This document shows, in pieces, positions 1 through 7,977 of a stretch of 22,922 bases of DNA (position 1 is its first letter; every line of letters begins with the position of its first letter). The position numbers and the translations under genes are program-made. Under the pieces are notes generated by a model. The model was not told the origin of the DNA. It was given only the letters and a program-made list of their open reading frames with translations, and ran no database searches. The stretch comes from Candidatus Eiseniibacteriota bacterium (lineage in GTDB: Bacteria; Eisenbacteria; RBG-16-71-46; CAIMUX01; WJJG01), in assembly GCA_016867695.1 (NCBI GenBank), contig VGIY01000009.1, forward strand, positions 1-22,922, given 5' to 3'.

Positions 1-49
1 GAGCGCCGGGCCCTCTCCGGTCCCCTCGCCCCCCCAGGGGGCCCCAGGC

Positions 50-1465
50 TCAGGCAGGATCGGAGAAGACCACCCCCGGCGCCACCGCCTCGGGCGCCGA
101 CTCGACGACGCGGATGCGCCGCCAGTGGCCGGAGCGGTAGCGCAGGTAGAGCACGCCCCCCAGGCAGATCACCAGAGCCACGACCACGGCCCAGGTCAGC
201 CTCGGCGGCGCGTGCAGAACGCGGACCATCAGGAACCCGGCCAGGGCCAGGACCCAGTGCCCGCTGACCGACAGCAGCATCGTGCGGAAGGTGTCCCCCG
301 CCCCGCGCAGGGCGCCGCCGAAGACGATGCCGACGGCATCGGCCATCACGTACAGCGCCACCAGCCGGACCATGAAGACGGCCAGCGGGCGGACCTCGGC
401 GAAGGCGGCCGCGTCCTGCCGGGTGCGGAACAGGTCGACGAGCGGGTGCGGGAGCAGGCTGAAGAGGGCGAAGGTCACCGCGGAGTAGGTCAGCGCCAGC
501 TTGAATCCCGAGAGCGTCGCCTTGTGGGCGGTGTCCGGATCGCGCGCCCCCATGTAGCGGCCGACCAGGCTGATGACGCCGATGTTCACGCCGAGGAGCG
601 GGACGAACGAGACCATGTCCCAGCTGAAGGCGATGGTCATCGCCGCGGCTTCCGACACGCCGTAGGAGTGGAAGGTCTGCACCAGGAAGTTGAAGGCCAT
701 GATGTTCAGGAAGAACTCCAGCCCCGAAGGCGCGCCGAAGCGCAGCAGGCGCCGCATGAGGGGCGCGTCGAACCGCACCCTCGCTTCCACGCCGAACTCG
801 CGCCGGTTGGCGGCGCCGAAGTAGACGCCGGCCAGGATCGCCGCCCCGGTGAAGCTGCCGGCCAGGGTGCCCAGCGCCGCGCCCCGGATGCCGAGCGCGG
901 GCAGTCCGAAGTGGCCGAAGATCAGCGTGTAGCTGACGGCGACGCTGACGGCCATGGCCAGGCCGGTGGCGATCATGACGACTCGCGTGCGGCCGATCCC
1001 GCTGAAGAAGCCGCTCAAGCTGTTGCGCAGCAGTCCGAGCAGCGCCCCGTACATGAGGATGTTGAAGTACTCCCGCTGCGGTCCCACCTGCTCGGGGGCC
1101 AGGCGCGCGGCGTCGAACATGCGGTGTCCCAGGGGGAGGCAGAAGAGCAGGAGCGGATAGGCGGCCAGGGAGATGAGCAGCGCCTGGCTGACCACCGCCG
1201 GGCAGCGCCGCGGCTGGCCCGCCCCCAGGTGCTGGGCGACGAGCGCGGTCGAATAGCCGGTCAGCCCGATGAAGAAGGTCATGAACATGAAGGCGGTCAG
1301 GCCGCCGCCCATGGCCGCGCTCATGAACTCCGGGTGGACCCAGGAGAGGAAGACCCGGTTGGCGAACATCATCATCGTCTCGCAGGAGTTCGAGACGACC
1401 ATCGGCAGGGCCACGGCAAGGAGCTCGCGCATGCCCCCCGACGCATGGGTCTTCTGCACGGCCAT
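50..1465 (-). CDS. MATE family multidrug/metabolite efflux transporter
   Basis: A 471-residue integral membrane protein, the usual length for MATE (multi antimicrobial extrusion) transporters, which export cationic or aromatic compounds across the inner membrane using a Na+ or H+ gradient. Visible family features are the N-terminal helix with PMVVSNSCETMMMFANRVFL (residues about 21-40), a long run of about 12 hydrophobic segments, and the late repeat-half motif GGALRGAGDTFRTM around residue 385. The start is ATG at 1465 with a GGGAG-like ribosome site just upstream. It lies 90 bp downstream of the ammonia-lyase gene on the same strand, so the two may be co-transcribed, and the pump could export the lyase product. 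That substrate link is inference. The family call is firm, the substrate unknown. Confidence 0.93.
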   Translation of the reverse strand: MAVQKTHASGGMRELLAVALPMVVSNSCETMMMFANRVFLSWVHPEFMSAAMGGGLTAFMFMTFFIGLTGYSTALVAQHLGAGQPRRCPAVVSQALLISLAAYPLLLFCLPLGHRMFDAARLAPEQVGPQREYFNILMYGALLGLLRNSLSGFFSGIGRTRVVMIATGLAMAVSVAVSYTLIFGHFGLPALGIRGAALGTLAGSFTGAAILAGVYFGAANRREFGVEARVRFDAPLMRRLLRFGAPSGLEFFLNIMAFNFLVQTFHSYGVSEAAAMTIAFSWDMVSFVPLLGVNIGVISLVGRYMGARDPDTAHKATLSGFKLALTYSAVTFALFSLLPHPLVDLFRTRQDAAAFAEVRPLAVFMVRLVALYVMADAVGIVFGGALRGAGDTFRTMLLSVSGHWVLALAGFLMVRVLHAPPRLTWAVVVALVICLGGVLYLRYRSGHWRRIRVVESAPEAVAPGVVFSDPA

Positions 1466-1555
1466 GGCGCTCCCGACCAGCGGAGGCCCGCTCCAGGCGA
1501 CGGCAAGAGCCCCCCGGCGGCGGCGCCGGGAGGCTCGACCTGTCGATCCTCCGGC

Positions 1556-3085
1556 CTAGTAGATCTCCAGCTCCCCGATCTCCGCCTCGACCGCCCCCAG
1601 GATCTCCCGGCCGGCCACGAGCTTCAGCATCACATTGTGATCGGGATAGAGGGGCCGGTCCTCGTCGAGGAAATCGACGTGCCGGCGCACGGCGGCCTTC
1701 GCCGCCAGGGTGCCCTTGCCCGGCGCGTAGGTGCGGAAGTCGAGCGCCTGCGCCGCGGCCATGAACTCGATGCCCAGCACGCCGTTGGCGACCTCGAGGA
1801 TCTGGCGGGTCTTCAGCGCCGTGTTCATCCCCATGGAGACGAAGTCCTCCTGGTCGGCCGCGGCCGGGATCGACTGGGTGAAGGCGGGCGCCGAGAGGAT
1901 GCGCTGCTCGACGATCTGCATGTCGGCCGTGTACTGGCTGAGCATCATGCCGGAGAACATCCCCGCCCCCTTGGTCAGGAACGCCGGCAGGCCGACCGAC
2001 AGCGCCGGGTTGGTCAGCCGGTTCAACCGCCGCTCTGAGAGCACGCAGACGGTGGTGATCGCCCCGCCGAAGGTGTCCAGCGGCATGCTGATCGGCGTGC
2101 CCTGGAAGTTGGCGCCGGTCAGCACGGCCTTGTCGTCGGGCAGGAAGATCGGGTTGTCGCCCACGCCGTTAGCCTCGATCTCGAGCTGCGTGCGCGTCCA
2201 GCGCATCTGGTCGCGCGCCGCCCCGATCACCTGCGGCGTGGAGCGCATGCTGTAGGCGTCCTGGACCTTGACCTTCTCCTTGCCGGTCAGCAGGTCCGAG
2301 CCCTCGATGACGCGCTTGATGTTGCGCGCCGAGGTGATCGCCCCCTGGAAGCCGCGCAGCCGGTGCAGCCGCTCGTCGTAGGGCTTCATGTTGGCCTTCA
2401 GCGCCTCCAGCGTCATCGCGCAGGCGATCTCGGCCTGCTTCAACCAGCGCTCGCCGTCGTAGACGGCCAGGCAGCCCATGGCGTTGATGACGTTCGAGCC
2501 GTTGATCGTGGCCAGCCCGTCACGCGCCTGCAGCCCGGGCACGGGGATGCCCGCCTGCTCCAGCGCCTTGCCGCCCGGCAGCAGCCGGCCCCGATAGAAC
2601 GCCTCGCCCTCGCCCATCATCAGCAGCGCGATCTGGCTCATCGGCGCCAGATCGCCGCAGGCCCCGACCGAGCCCTTCTCGCAGACGACCGGAGTGACGC
2701 CGCGGTTGAGCATCTCGACCAGGGTCTGGGTGATCTCGGGGCGGCAACCCGAGTAGCCATTGGCGTGCACATTCGCCCGCAGCAGCATCGCCGCGCGGAC
2801 GACGTCGATCGGCAGGGGTTCGCCGATGCCGGCGGCGTGGTTGTAGATGAGGTAGCGCTGGAACTGCCCGACCTGCTCGTCGGTCAGGACTACCTCCGAG
2901 AACTCGCCGATGCCCGTGTTGACGCCGTACATGATCTCGCGCGCTTCGATCCGCTGCTCGATGAAGGCGCGGCACTTGCGGATGCGCGCGAGCGCGTCGG
3001 GATGGAGTTCGACCTTCTCGCCGCGGCGGGCGACGGCTTCGACGGCATCGACGGTGAGATTGGATCCGGTGACGACGACCGACAT
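1556..3085 (-). CDS. HAL/PAL/TAL family MIO-dependent amino-acid ammonia-lyase with Ala-Cys-Gly cofactor triad
   Basis: A 509-residue protein of the aromatic amino-acid lyase family, which eliminates ammonia from His, Phe or Tyr using an autocatalytically formed MIO group. Numbering nearly matches Pseudomonas putida HAL: catalytic Tyr53 (MYGVNTGIG), His83 (NHAAG), the triad at 142-144, Asn195 (INGSN), Tyr278, Arg281 (QDAYSMRSTPQ) and Glu413. The triad is A-C-G, not A-S-G: codon 143 is TGC at 2659-2657. Residue 415 is Phe (QEDFVSMG) where typical HALs have His (QEDHVSM), so histidine as substrate is not assured and a tyrosine/phenylalanine lyase or 2,3-aminomutase is possible. ATG at 3085 is chosen because GGAGG sits 5 nt upstream and the protein then has family length. 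No other hut genes are present. A MATE pump follows 90 bp downstream. Confidence 0.9.
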   Translation of the reverse strand: MSVVVTGSNLTVDAVEAVARRGEKVELHPDALARIRKCRAFIEQRIEAREIMYGVNTGIGEFSEVVLTDEQVGQFQRYLIYNHAAGIGEPLPIDVVRAAMLLRANVHANGYSGCRPEITQTLVEMLNRGVTPVVCEKGSVGACGDLAPMSQIALLMMGEGEAFYRGRLLPGGKALEQAGIPVPGLQARDGLATINGSNVINAMGCLAVYDGERWLKQAEIACAMTLEALKANMKPYDERLHRLRGFQGAITSARNIKRVIEGSDLLTGKEKVKVQDAYSMRSTPQVIGAARDQMRWTRTQLEIEANGVGDNPIFLPDDKAVLTGANFQGTPISMPLDTFGGAITTVCVLSERRLNRLTNPALSVGLPAFLTKGAGMFSGMMLSQYTADMQIVEQRILSAPAFTQSIPAAADQEDFVSMGMNTALKTRQILEVANGVLGIEFMAAAQALDFRTYAPGKGTLAAKAAVRRHVDFLDEDRPLYPDHNVMLKLVAGREILGAVEAEIGELEIY

Positions 3086-3128
3086 GCGAACCTCCGGCCT
3101 TGGCGCCCGGGCCGAGCAAGGAGCGCAG

Positions 3129-3145
3129 CCCGAACGGATTTCGGG
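3129..3145 (-). other. Hairpin in the leader of the ammonia-lyase gene
   Basis: CCCGAA-N5-TTCGGG forms a perfect 6-bp inverted repeat. A second one, CCGAGG-CC-CCTCGG, lies at 3174-3187. Both fall in the 182-bp gap between the broken baeRF gene and the lyase start. Neither is followed by a T-run, so they are weak terminator candidates and may be leader structures or chance in GC-rich DNA. Confidence 0.25.
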
Positions 3146-3200
3146 TTGATCGCTCCCACCCACCCCGCAGCGACCGAGGCCCCTCGGTCCGCGTGGCTCC

Positions 3201-3230
3201 ATTATCGCCGCTCCCCCGGGGGATCCGCAA
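3201..3230 (-). promoter_or_regulatory. Candidate promoter for the ammonia-lyase gene
   Basis: Read on the minus strand: TTGCGG (3230-3225), an 18-bp spacer, then GATAAT (3206-3201). The -10 matches the sigma-70 consensus at 5 of 6 positions, the -35 at only 3. It would give a leader of about 110 nt before the ATG at 3085. If real, the lyase and MATE genes would be transcribed independently of the decayed gene upstream. Confidence 0.35.
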
Positions 3231-3267
3231 GGACGATCGCGCGGCCCCAGGGGGGCGGTCTCCCAGC

Positions 3268-3899
3268 CTAGTAGCGCAGGATGAGCGCGATGCCCTCGCC
3301 GGCGGCCTTGTCCAGCTCGACGAGCACATGCCGGCGCTGCTCGGCCAGGTTGGCCTCGACCAGGGGCCAGAGGAGCTTGCCCAGCTCGTGCGCGGGGGTC
3401 TTGTCGTGACTGCCGGTCAGCGTGGTCAGGATCGCCTCTCCGTGGTTCGTGACCTCGCGGAAGAAGGAGATCAGACGGTCGACGCCGACGAGGGCCAGGG
3501 GCAGGGGGTCCCGGGCCAGGATCGGCGCGAGCGCGGCGTGCGATTCATGGCGAAGACGAGATCACGCGTGAAGAAGGTCTCGTCGACGACGACCCGCTCC
3601 CGCAGCGTGAAGGGGAGCGGGACGGCGCGGGCGGAGTCCGCGTTCACGAACAGCGCGAGGCCGTCCAGGCCGTAGCGGTGGTCGATGCCGTCGGCGAGTC
3701 GATGTAGACGGGTCAGCACGGGCGCGGCCTCGCGCTTGCCGAACTCCCCCATCAGGCGGTCGGTCGCCTCCTGCACGAGGTTCTTCAGCCGGATCGGATC
3801 CTGGCGGTTTTCCGGCGAGGTGCGGTGCGTGGGCAGCGTGATCGTGACCGCGGGATAGGCCCGGTTCTGCTGCAGAAGCCGGATCTGGTGTCGATCCAT
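3268..3899 (-). pseudogene. Broken baeRF-family (archaeo-eukaryotic release factor-like) gene with internal deletion and frameshift
   Basis: Two pieces of one family lie in different frames. The N-terminal piece starts at ATG 3899 (GGGAGGG ribosome site 9 nt upstream) and reads MDRHQIRLLQQNRAYPAVTI through FFTRDLVFAMNRTPR at residue 123, as in proteins of the baeRF3 type. It then runs out of frame to a stop at 3471. The C-terminal piece, in the next frame from about 3546 to the TAG at 3268, reads AALAPILARDPLPLALVGVD, then LTTLTGSHDKTP and WPLVEANLAEQRRHVLVELD. Only about 210 codons of homology remain, against roughly 350-380 in intact relatives as I recall them. The middle of the protein therefore seems deleted at about 3531-3546, with a frame change. 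This is either a true pseudogene or an assembly collapse. Family assignment is from sequence pattern only. Confidence 0.7.
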
Positions 3900-3921
3900 C
3901 GAGTATGACCCTCCCGTCTTC

Positions 3922-3945
3922 GGCTCCGGCTCCGGCTCCGGCTCC
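3922..3945. repeat. GGCTCC hexanucleotide tandem repeat (4 units)
   Basis: Four perfect GGCTCC units plus a partial fifth (GGCT to 3949) lie just upstream of the ribosome site of the broken baeRF gene. Read on the minus strand in that gene's frame they would encode alternating Pro-Glu. Being six bases long, changes in copy number would not shift the frame. Confidence 0.8.
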
Positions 3946-4356
3946 GGCTTCGCCCTTGCCTCCGTCCCCCACCGCGCCTCAATCGCGCTCTGCGCATTCC
4001 GCGGAGTCTCCGATCGCGCCTTCCTCGATGCGATCGGTGGGATCCGCAGTACCGGCGGGACCCTTCCCCCATGCGTCAACCGCAAGATGACGAGCCTGGT
4101 GGCTCACGCTCGAAGCCTGCTCGCATGCGCCGTCTTGGTCCCGCCGGCGGCCGTCCTCGGGGCCTTCGACGCGGGCGCGGCGCGGCCAGGTCGCCGCTCC
4201 GGCGCATCCGCCCGGAGCTCCTGCCACATGTTGAACACCGCTAGGCGACGCGGGGATCCTCGGCAAGCCGTGATCCCGCAGGTGAGCGGAAGCGCTCCTT
4301 CGGCGGGACGCCCCGGGGTTGCCACGGCAATGCGCCCGCACGCAACCGGGATTCCC

Positions 4357-4386
4357 TTGTCCGGCAGGATCCGGTTCCGATATAGT
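4357..4386 (+). promoter_or_regulatory. Sigma-70-like promoter for the arylsulfotransferase-like gene
   Basis: TTGTCC (4357-4362), an 18-bp spacer, then TATAGT (4381-4386), matching the consensus boxes at 4 and 5 of 6 positions in otherwise very GC-rich DNA. Transcription would begin near 4393 and give a leader of about 80 nt before the ATG at 4472. Confidence 0.55.
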
Positions 4387-4471
4387 AAAGGCCGCTGGCC
4401 ATGATGCTGGGCCGAAGTGGCATCCTCAATCCCTTGGATCGGTTACCCGAGGCAGCAAGAGGGAGATCAGC

Positions 4472-5782
4472 ATGGGAGTCATCCGTCGCGCCGTTCTCAT
4501 CCTCCACCCCTTCTTGGGACGCGCGCCATTCGCGGCGCGTCCCGGCGCGGCGCTGCTTCTCGCCGGTCTCGCCCTCACCCTCGCCTGGACAAGCCCGGCG
4601 CACGGCTCTCGCCCGAAGACCGGACGCTGGCACGCCGTCGATCAGCCGAGCCCGCGGGAGTCGCTCACGCCGGAGCAGCAGCGACAGCTCCGCCACCTCG
4701 AGTCTCTCGGTTACCTCGCCGGCTCGACCCAGCCCCCGGCCGCGACCGGCGTCACCATCCACGATCCCCGGCGCTCGTATGCGGGTTTCAACCTCTATGT
4801 GTCGGGGCACGCGCCCGAGGCGATCCTCGTCGACATGGAAGGCAACGAGCTGCACCGCTGGCGCTGCGAGATCACTCGCGCCTGGCCCGACTTCGAGCCG
4901 CGACCGGGGCCGCCCAATCACCAGTACTGGCGGCGCGTGCGGCTGCTCGAGGACGGCGAGCTGCTGGCCATCTTCGAGGGCATCGGGCTGATCAAGCTCG
5001 ACAAGGACTCGAACCTGCTCTGGGCCTACGGCGGAAACGCCCACCACGACCTCGATCTCCTTCCCGACGGCACGATCTACGTGCTGGGCCGCGAGGCCTT
5101 CATCAACGAGCAGGACGCCGAGAAGCGACCGGTCCTGCAGGACTTCATCGCCGTCCTCAGTCCCGACGGCCGCGAACAGCGGCGCATCTGGATCGAGCAG
5201 TGCTTCGCCCGCTCCTTCTACGCACCGACCCTGCAGCGCAGGCCTGCCGTCGGCGACGCGTGGCACACGAACACGCTGCAGATCCTCCAGGGCCGCCTGG
5301 CCGACCAGATCCCCGCCTTCCAGGCGGGCAACATCCTGCTCTCGCACCTGATGCTCGACCTCATCTCGGTCGTCGACCCGGAGAACGAGACGGTCGTCTG
5401 GACGATGACCGGGATGTGGCGCAAGCAGCACCAGCCGGTCGTCTGTGGGGACAGCACGCTGGTCATCCTGGACAATCTGGGCGCGCGGGACGGGTCCCGG
5501 GTGATCGAGTTCGACCCGGCGACGCAGCGCGTGCGCTGGTACTACGAGGGCACCGAGGAGCAGCCCCTGGCCACGCACGACTGCGGCTCGGTCCAGCCTC
5601 TACCGAACGGCAACTTCCTGATCTCGGAGTCGAATCGCGGGCGCGCCCTGGAGGTGACCCGCGACGACGAGGTGGTCTGGGAGTTCTACAACCCGCACCG
5701 CGCCGGCGACGATCACCAGTTCATCGCCACGCTCTTCGAGCTTATCCGGCTAGACCCGCGGATCCCGCTCGACTGGCTCTAG
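4472..5782 (+). CDS. Exported arylsulfotransferase (ASST)-like protein
   Basis: A 436-residue protein with a hydrophobic N-terminal segment (about residues 24-40, PGAALLLAGLALTLAW) ending in an AHG-type signal cleavage site. The mature part resembles bacterial arylsulfotransferases (six-bladed propellers that move sulfate between phenolic compounds in the periplasm): APEAILVDMEGNELHRWR, AHHDLDLLPDGTIYVLGRE with a candidate active-site His, then repeated blade endings such as SVVDPENETVVWTMTG, THDCGSVQPLPNGNFLISES and VTRDDEVVWEFYNP. Between signal and propeller lies QLRHLESLGYLAG, a motif I associate with sulfatase C-termini. ATG 4472 is preceded by GGGAG at good spacing. Whether it transfers sulfate or is a non-catalytic propeller is not decided. 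Its stop overlaps the stop of the convergent gene by 4 bases. Confidence 0.8.
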   Translation: MGVIRRAVLILHPFLGRAPFAARPGAALLLAGLALTLAWTSPAHGSRPKTGRWHAVDQPSPRESLTPEQQRQLRHLESLGYLAGSTQPPAATGVTIHDPRRSYAGFNLYVSGHAPEAILVDMEGNELHRWRCEITRAWPDFEPRPGPPNHQYWRRVRLLEDGELLAIFEGIGLIKLDKDSNLLWAYGGNAHHDLDLLPDGTIYVLGREAFINEQDAEKRPVLQDFIAVLSPDGREQRRIWIEQCFARSFYAPTLQRRPAVGDAWHTNTLQILQGRLADQIPAFQAGNILLSHLMLDLISVVDPENETVVWTMTGMWRKQHQPVVCGDSTLVILDNLGARDGSRVIEFDPATQRVRWYYEGTEEQPLATHDCGSVQPLPNGNFLISESNRGRALEVTRDDEVVWEFYNPHRAGDDHQFIATLFELIRLDPRIPLDWL

Positions 5783-7977
5783 TACCAGGCGGCGTCCCGG
5801 CCCCAGCCCCAGAGCCGGTCTCCGCGCCGCGACCGCCAGGTCCGGCCGTTGCGCGCCGGGCCCTCCGGCCAGAGGTAGCGGTCGGCGCCGCCGGAGTCGA
5901 GGAAGATCCCGTAGGTCGCCAGATCGTCCCGGAAGGAGCGGAACGGCCCGTAGCGCGTGGTCGTCCCCAGCGGCGGCGTGTCGTTCCAGCCGCCGGGCTC
6001 CTCCGGCGGCGCGTAGTCGATGTGGTAGGTGTCCGCCCCGCGGCGGTCCCAGAAGAAGCCGATGCTGCCCAGGTCGCCCGAGCCGCCGCAATGGCTGCGG
6101 AGCAGGTACTGGTCGTCGCCGTCGCCGTCGATCGAGATGCCGATCGAGCCGTCGCGGGCGTGCCCCTGGTACTGGTTGACCGCCTGTGGATTGCCGACGT
6201 TGTAGAGGTCGTCGCCGCTGAGGTCGACCTGGCAGCCGATGGCGAAGTGGGCCGCCGCCCCGAGGGAGTACTTGCCGTTGCGGTAGGTGTCGTTCCCGCC
6301 CAGGTCCTCGAGGATCCCGACGCCCCACCAGTAGCCCGCGCCCTGGCTCCAGGCCGTCGCGTGGTAGCGGTCGTCGCCCGCGCCGTCGACCAGGACGCCG
6401 AATCCGCCCGCCAGGCTGTGGCCGTCGCCCAGGTCGGCGCGCCGGCCGTACCCGCAGCCCTGCGCCATGGAGACCGACTGCCCATTGTACAACTCGGATA
6501 TGTTGCCGTCGTCGCGGGCGATGTACCGGTCGTTGCCGCTCGCGTCCACGAGCACGCCCGCTCCGAGCGTCGATCCCAGGCCCTGCGACTCGTAGCCGCA
6601 GATGTACTCGTCGTCGCCCTCCAGGTCGGCGAGCAGCCCCACGCCGACGTGCGCGCTGCCCTGGCCCCAGCGCTGGTCGACGACATAGCGGTCGTCGCCG
6701 CGGTAGTCGACCAGCAGGCCGACGCCGAACCAGCCCGCGCCCAATCCCGACTCCCGGACCCGGTAGCGGTCGTCGCCCTGCAGGTCGAAGATGGCGCCGA
6801 CGCCGAAGAGGCCGCAGGCCATGGCCGCCGGGAGCCGGCCGCCGTCGTAGGTGTCGTCGCCGGCAAGATCGATCAGCAGCGCCACCGGCCGATCCAGTCC
6901 GGCGGGCACCGCGTGCCGCCCGCGGTAGACGTCGTCGCCGCCGAGGTCGAGCGTCAGGAAGGCGGGCTCCCGAACCTCGTCGGGTCCCGGGCCGAGGATG
7001 CGGATCCGCCCGAGATCGGTGTCGAAGGCGCAGCCCGTGAAGGACGCGGAAGGGGTCGCGGCGCGCGGCGGCTGCGCCAGGTACTCATCCAGCGCCCGCT
7101 GCACGTGGGCGAAGAGGATCGCCGAGCCGAAGGCGAGGTAGTCGCGATCGACGCTCTCGATCGCGGCGAGGGCGTCGGCGCGCCGCGTGGCCAGCTGGCC
7201 CAGGCGCTCCTCGACCCAGGGCGCGGTGGCGAAGGCGTAGGCCTCGCGGATCCAGGCGAGGGGGCCGTACGCGGGCGACGCTCCGCCGGCGGCCCGCATG
7301 TCCTCCTCGCCCCACACGGCGCGCTCGAGGAAGGGCCGGTCGTAGGCCGCCGCGATCCAGGGCGTGGCCTCCGCGGCGCCGACGAAGAGGCGCGCCACGA
7401 GCCGCTGGACCGGCTCCGGCAGCCGGTACCACTGCTCCCAGTCGCTCGCGGCGATGCTCCCCGTCGCGGCGCTCCCGGAGGGCCCGCCGGTCCCGGGCAG
7501 CGAGTAGGAGAGGATCGGCATGAGCGCGTCGACGGGCGCGGCGCCGGCGGGGATCCACTCCACGCCCCACGAAGCCGGATCGGGCAGCGGCAGATTGCGG
7601 CCGGAGGCGATGTCGGTGAGCAGGAACGCCTGCTCCACGAGCGCGGCGGGGCGGGGCGCCGCGGCGAGGAGCTGCTCCGCCTTGGCGCCGCTGAAGCGCG
7701 CCACGGCGCGGACATCGCCGAAGAGGTTGGCCACCGTGCGCATCAGCGCCCGGTCGCGCCCGTAGAAGGCCATCTCCTCGCTGCTGTAGCCGAGGCCGGA
7801 TTCGGGGCGCCCGACGCCGGCCAGTACCTTGCGCCACTGCGCGTCCGTGAGGTCGAGCGCCGAGCGCCCGCCCCCGGGCCAGGCGTCGCGCGAGCGCGGC
7901 CCGGGGCCCTGGGCGGGAACGTGCTGCGCGCCGAGCGCGATCGCCAGCAGCGCGAGGAGGATCGGTCTTCGGGACAT
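5779..7977 (-). CDS. Secreted protein with twelve G-[DNA]-D-x-Y repeats (predicted beta-solenoid or propeller)
   Basis: A 732-residue protein that I do not recognise as a named family. ATG 7977 is chosen because it begins a clear signal peptide (MSRRPILLALLAIALGAQ, cleavage near AQG). Residues about 30-340 are a non-repetitive, mostly helical-looking domain. From about residue 345 to 700 there are twelve copies of a unit about 30 residues long: a hydrophobic strand of the type GVGLLVD, then GDDRY, GNDTY or GADTY, with a Gly/Gln-rich link (GWFGVG, SAHVGVG). The Asp-Gly spacing suggests metal-stabilised turns, reminiscent of but not the same as the RTX GGxGxD nonapeptide. The C-terminus is Trp/Arg-rich with no sorting signal that I recognise. 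The gene converges on the arylsulfotransferase-like gene with overlapping stops. Confidence 0.85.
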   Translation of the reverse strand: MSRRPILLALLAIALGAQHVPAQGPGPRSRDAWPGGGRSALDLTDAQWRKVLAGVGRPESGLGYSSEEMAFYGRDRALMRTVANLFGDVRAVARFSGAKAEQLLAAAPRPAALVEQAFLLTDIASGRNLPLPDPASWGVEWIPAGAAPVDALMPILSYSLPGTGGPSGSAATGSIAASDWEQWYRLPEPVQRLVARLFVGAAEATPWIAAAYDRPFLERAVWGEEDMRAAGGASPAYGPLAWIREAYAFATAPWVEERLGQLATRRADALAAIESVDRDYLAFGSAILFAHVQRALDEYLAQPPRAATPSASFTGCAFDTDLGRIRILGPGPDEVREPAFLTLDLGGDDVYRGRHAVPAGLDRPVALLIDLAGDDTYDGGRLPAAMACGLFGVGAIFDLQGDDRYRVRESGLGAGWFGVGLLVDYRGDDRYVVDQRWGQGSAHVGVGLLADLEGDDEYICGYESQGLGSTLGAGVLVDASGNDRYIARDDGNISELYNGQSVSMAQGCGYGRRADLGDGHSLAGGFGVLVDGAGDDRYHATAWSQGAGYWWGVGILEDLGGNDTYRNGKYSLGAAAHFAIGCQVDLSGDDLYNVGNPQAVNQYQGHARDGSIGISIDGDGDDQYLLRSHCGGSGDLGSIGFFWDRRGADTYHIDYAPPEEPGGWNDTPPLGTTTRYGPFRSFRDDLATYGIFLDSGGADRYLWPEGPARNGRTWRSRRGDRLWGWGRDAAWY

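Larger units (their letters stand above)
3900..4471. other. Divergent intergenic region, no convincing gene
   Basis: This 572-bp stretch separates the broken baeRF gene (minus) from the arylsulfotransferase-like gene (plus). It holds the hexamer repeat at 3922-3945 and a good plus-strand promoter at 4357-4386. Open frames here have arginine/alanine/proline-rich translations, no recognisable domain, and one of them (4087-4404) runs through the promoter, so I call none of them genes. No tRNA-like fold was recognised. Confidence 0.6.

Noticed and set aside
125..2038. Long plus-strand open frame antisense to the MATE and lyase genes
   Set aside because: Its translation is rich in Gln, His, Arg and Asp with no motif, the normal antisense shadow of high-GC coding DNA, while the minus strand encodes two well-recognised proteins.
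4087..4404. Plus-strand open frame of 105 codons with a hydrophobic start in the 3900-4471 gap
   Set aside because: It lacks a ribosome site and any domain, becomes Arg/Pro-rich, and runs across the promoter at 4357-4386, so it is most likely a chance open frame in GC-rich DNA.
5869..6945. Repeat protein as an RTX toxin
   Set aside because: The GGxGxDxux nonapeptide, a C-terminal type I secretion signal and adjacent hlyB/hlyD genes are all missing. It has an N-terminal signal peptide. The ABC pair nearby is of the heterodimeric exporter type without a membrane-fusion partner.
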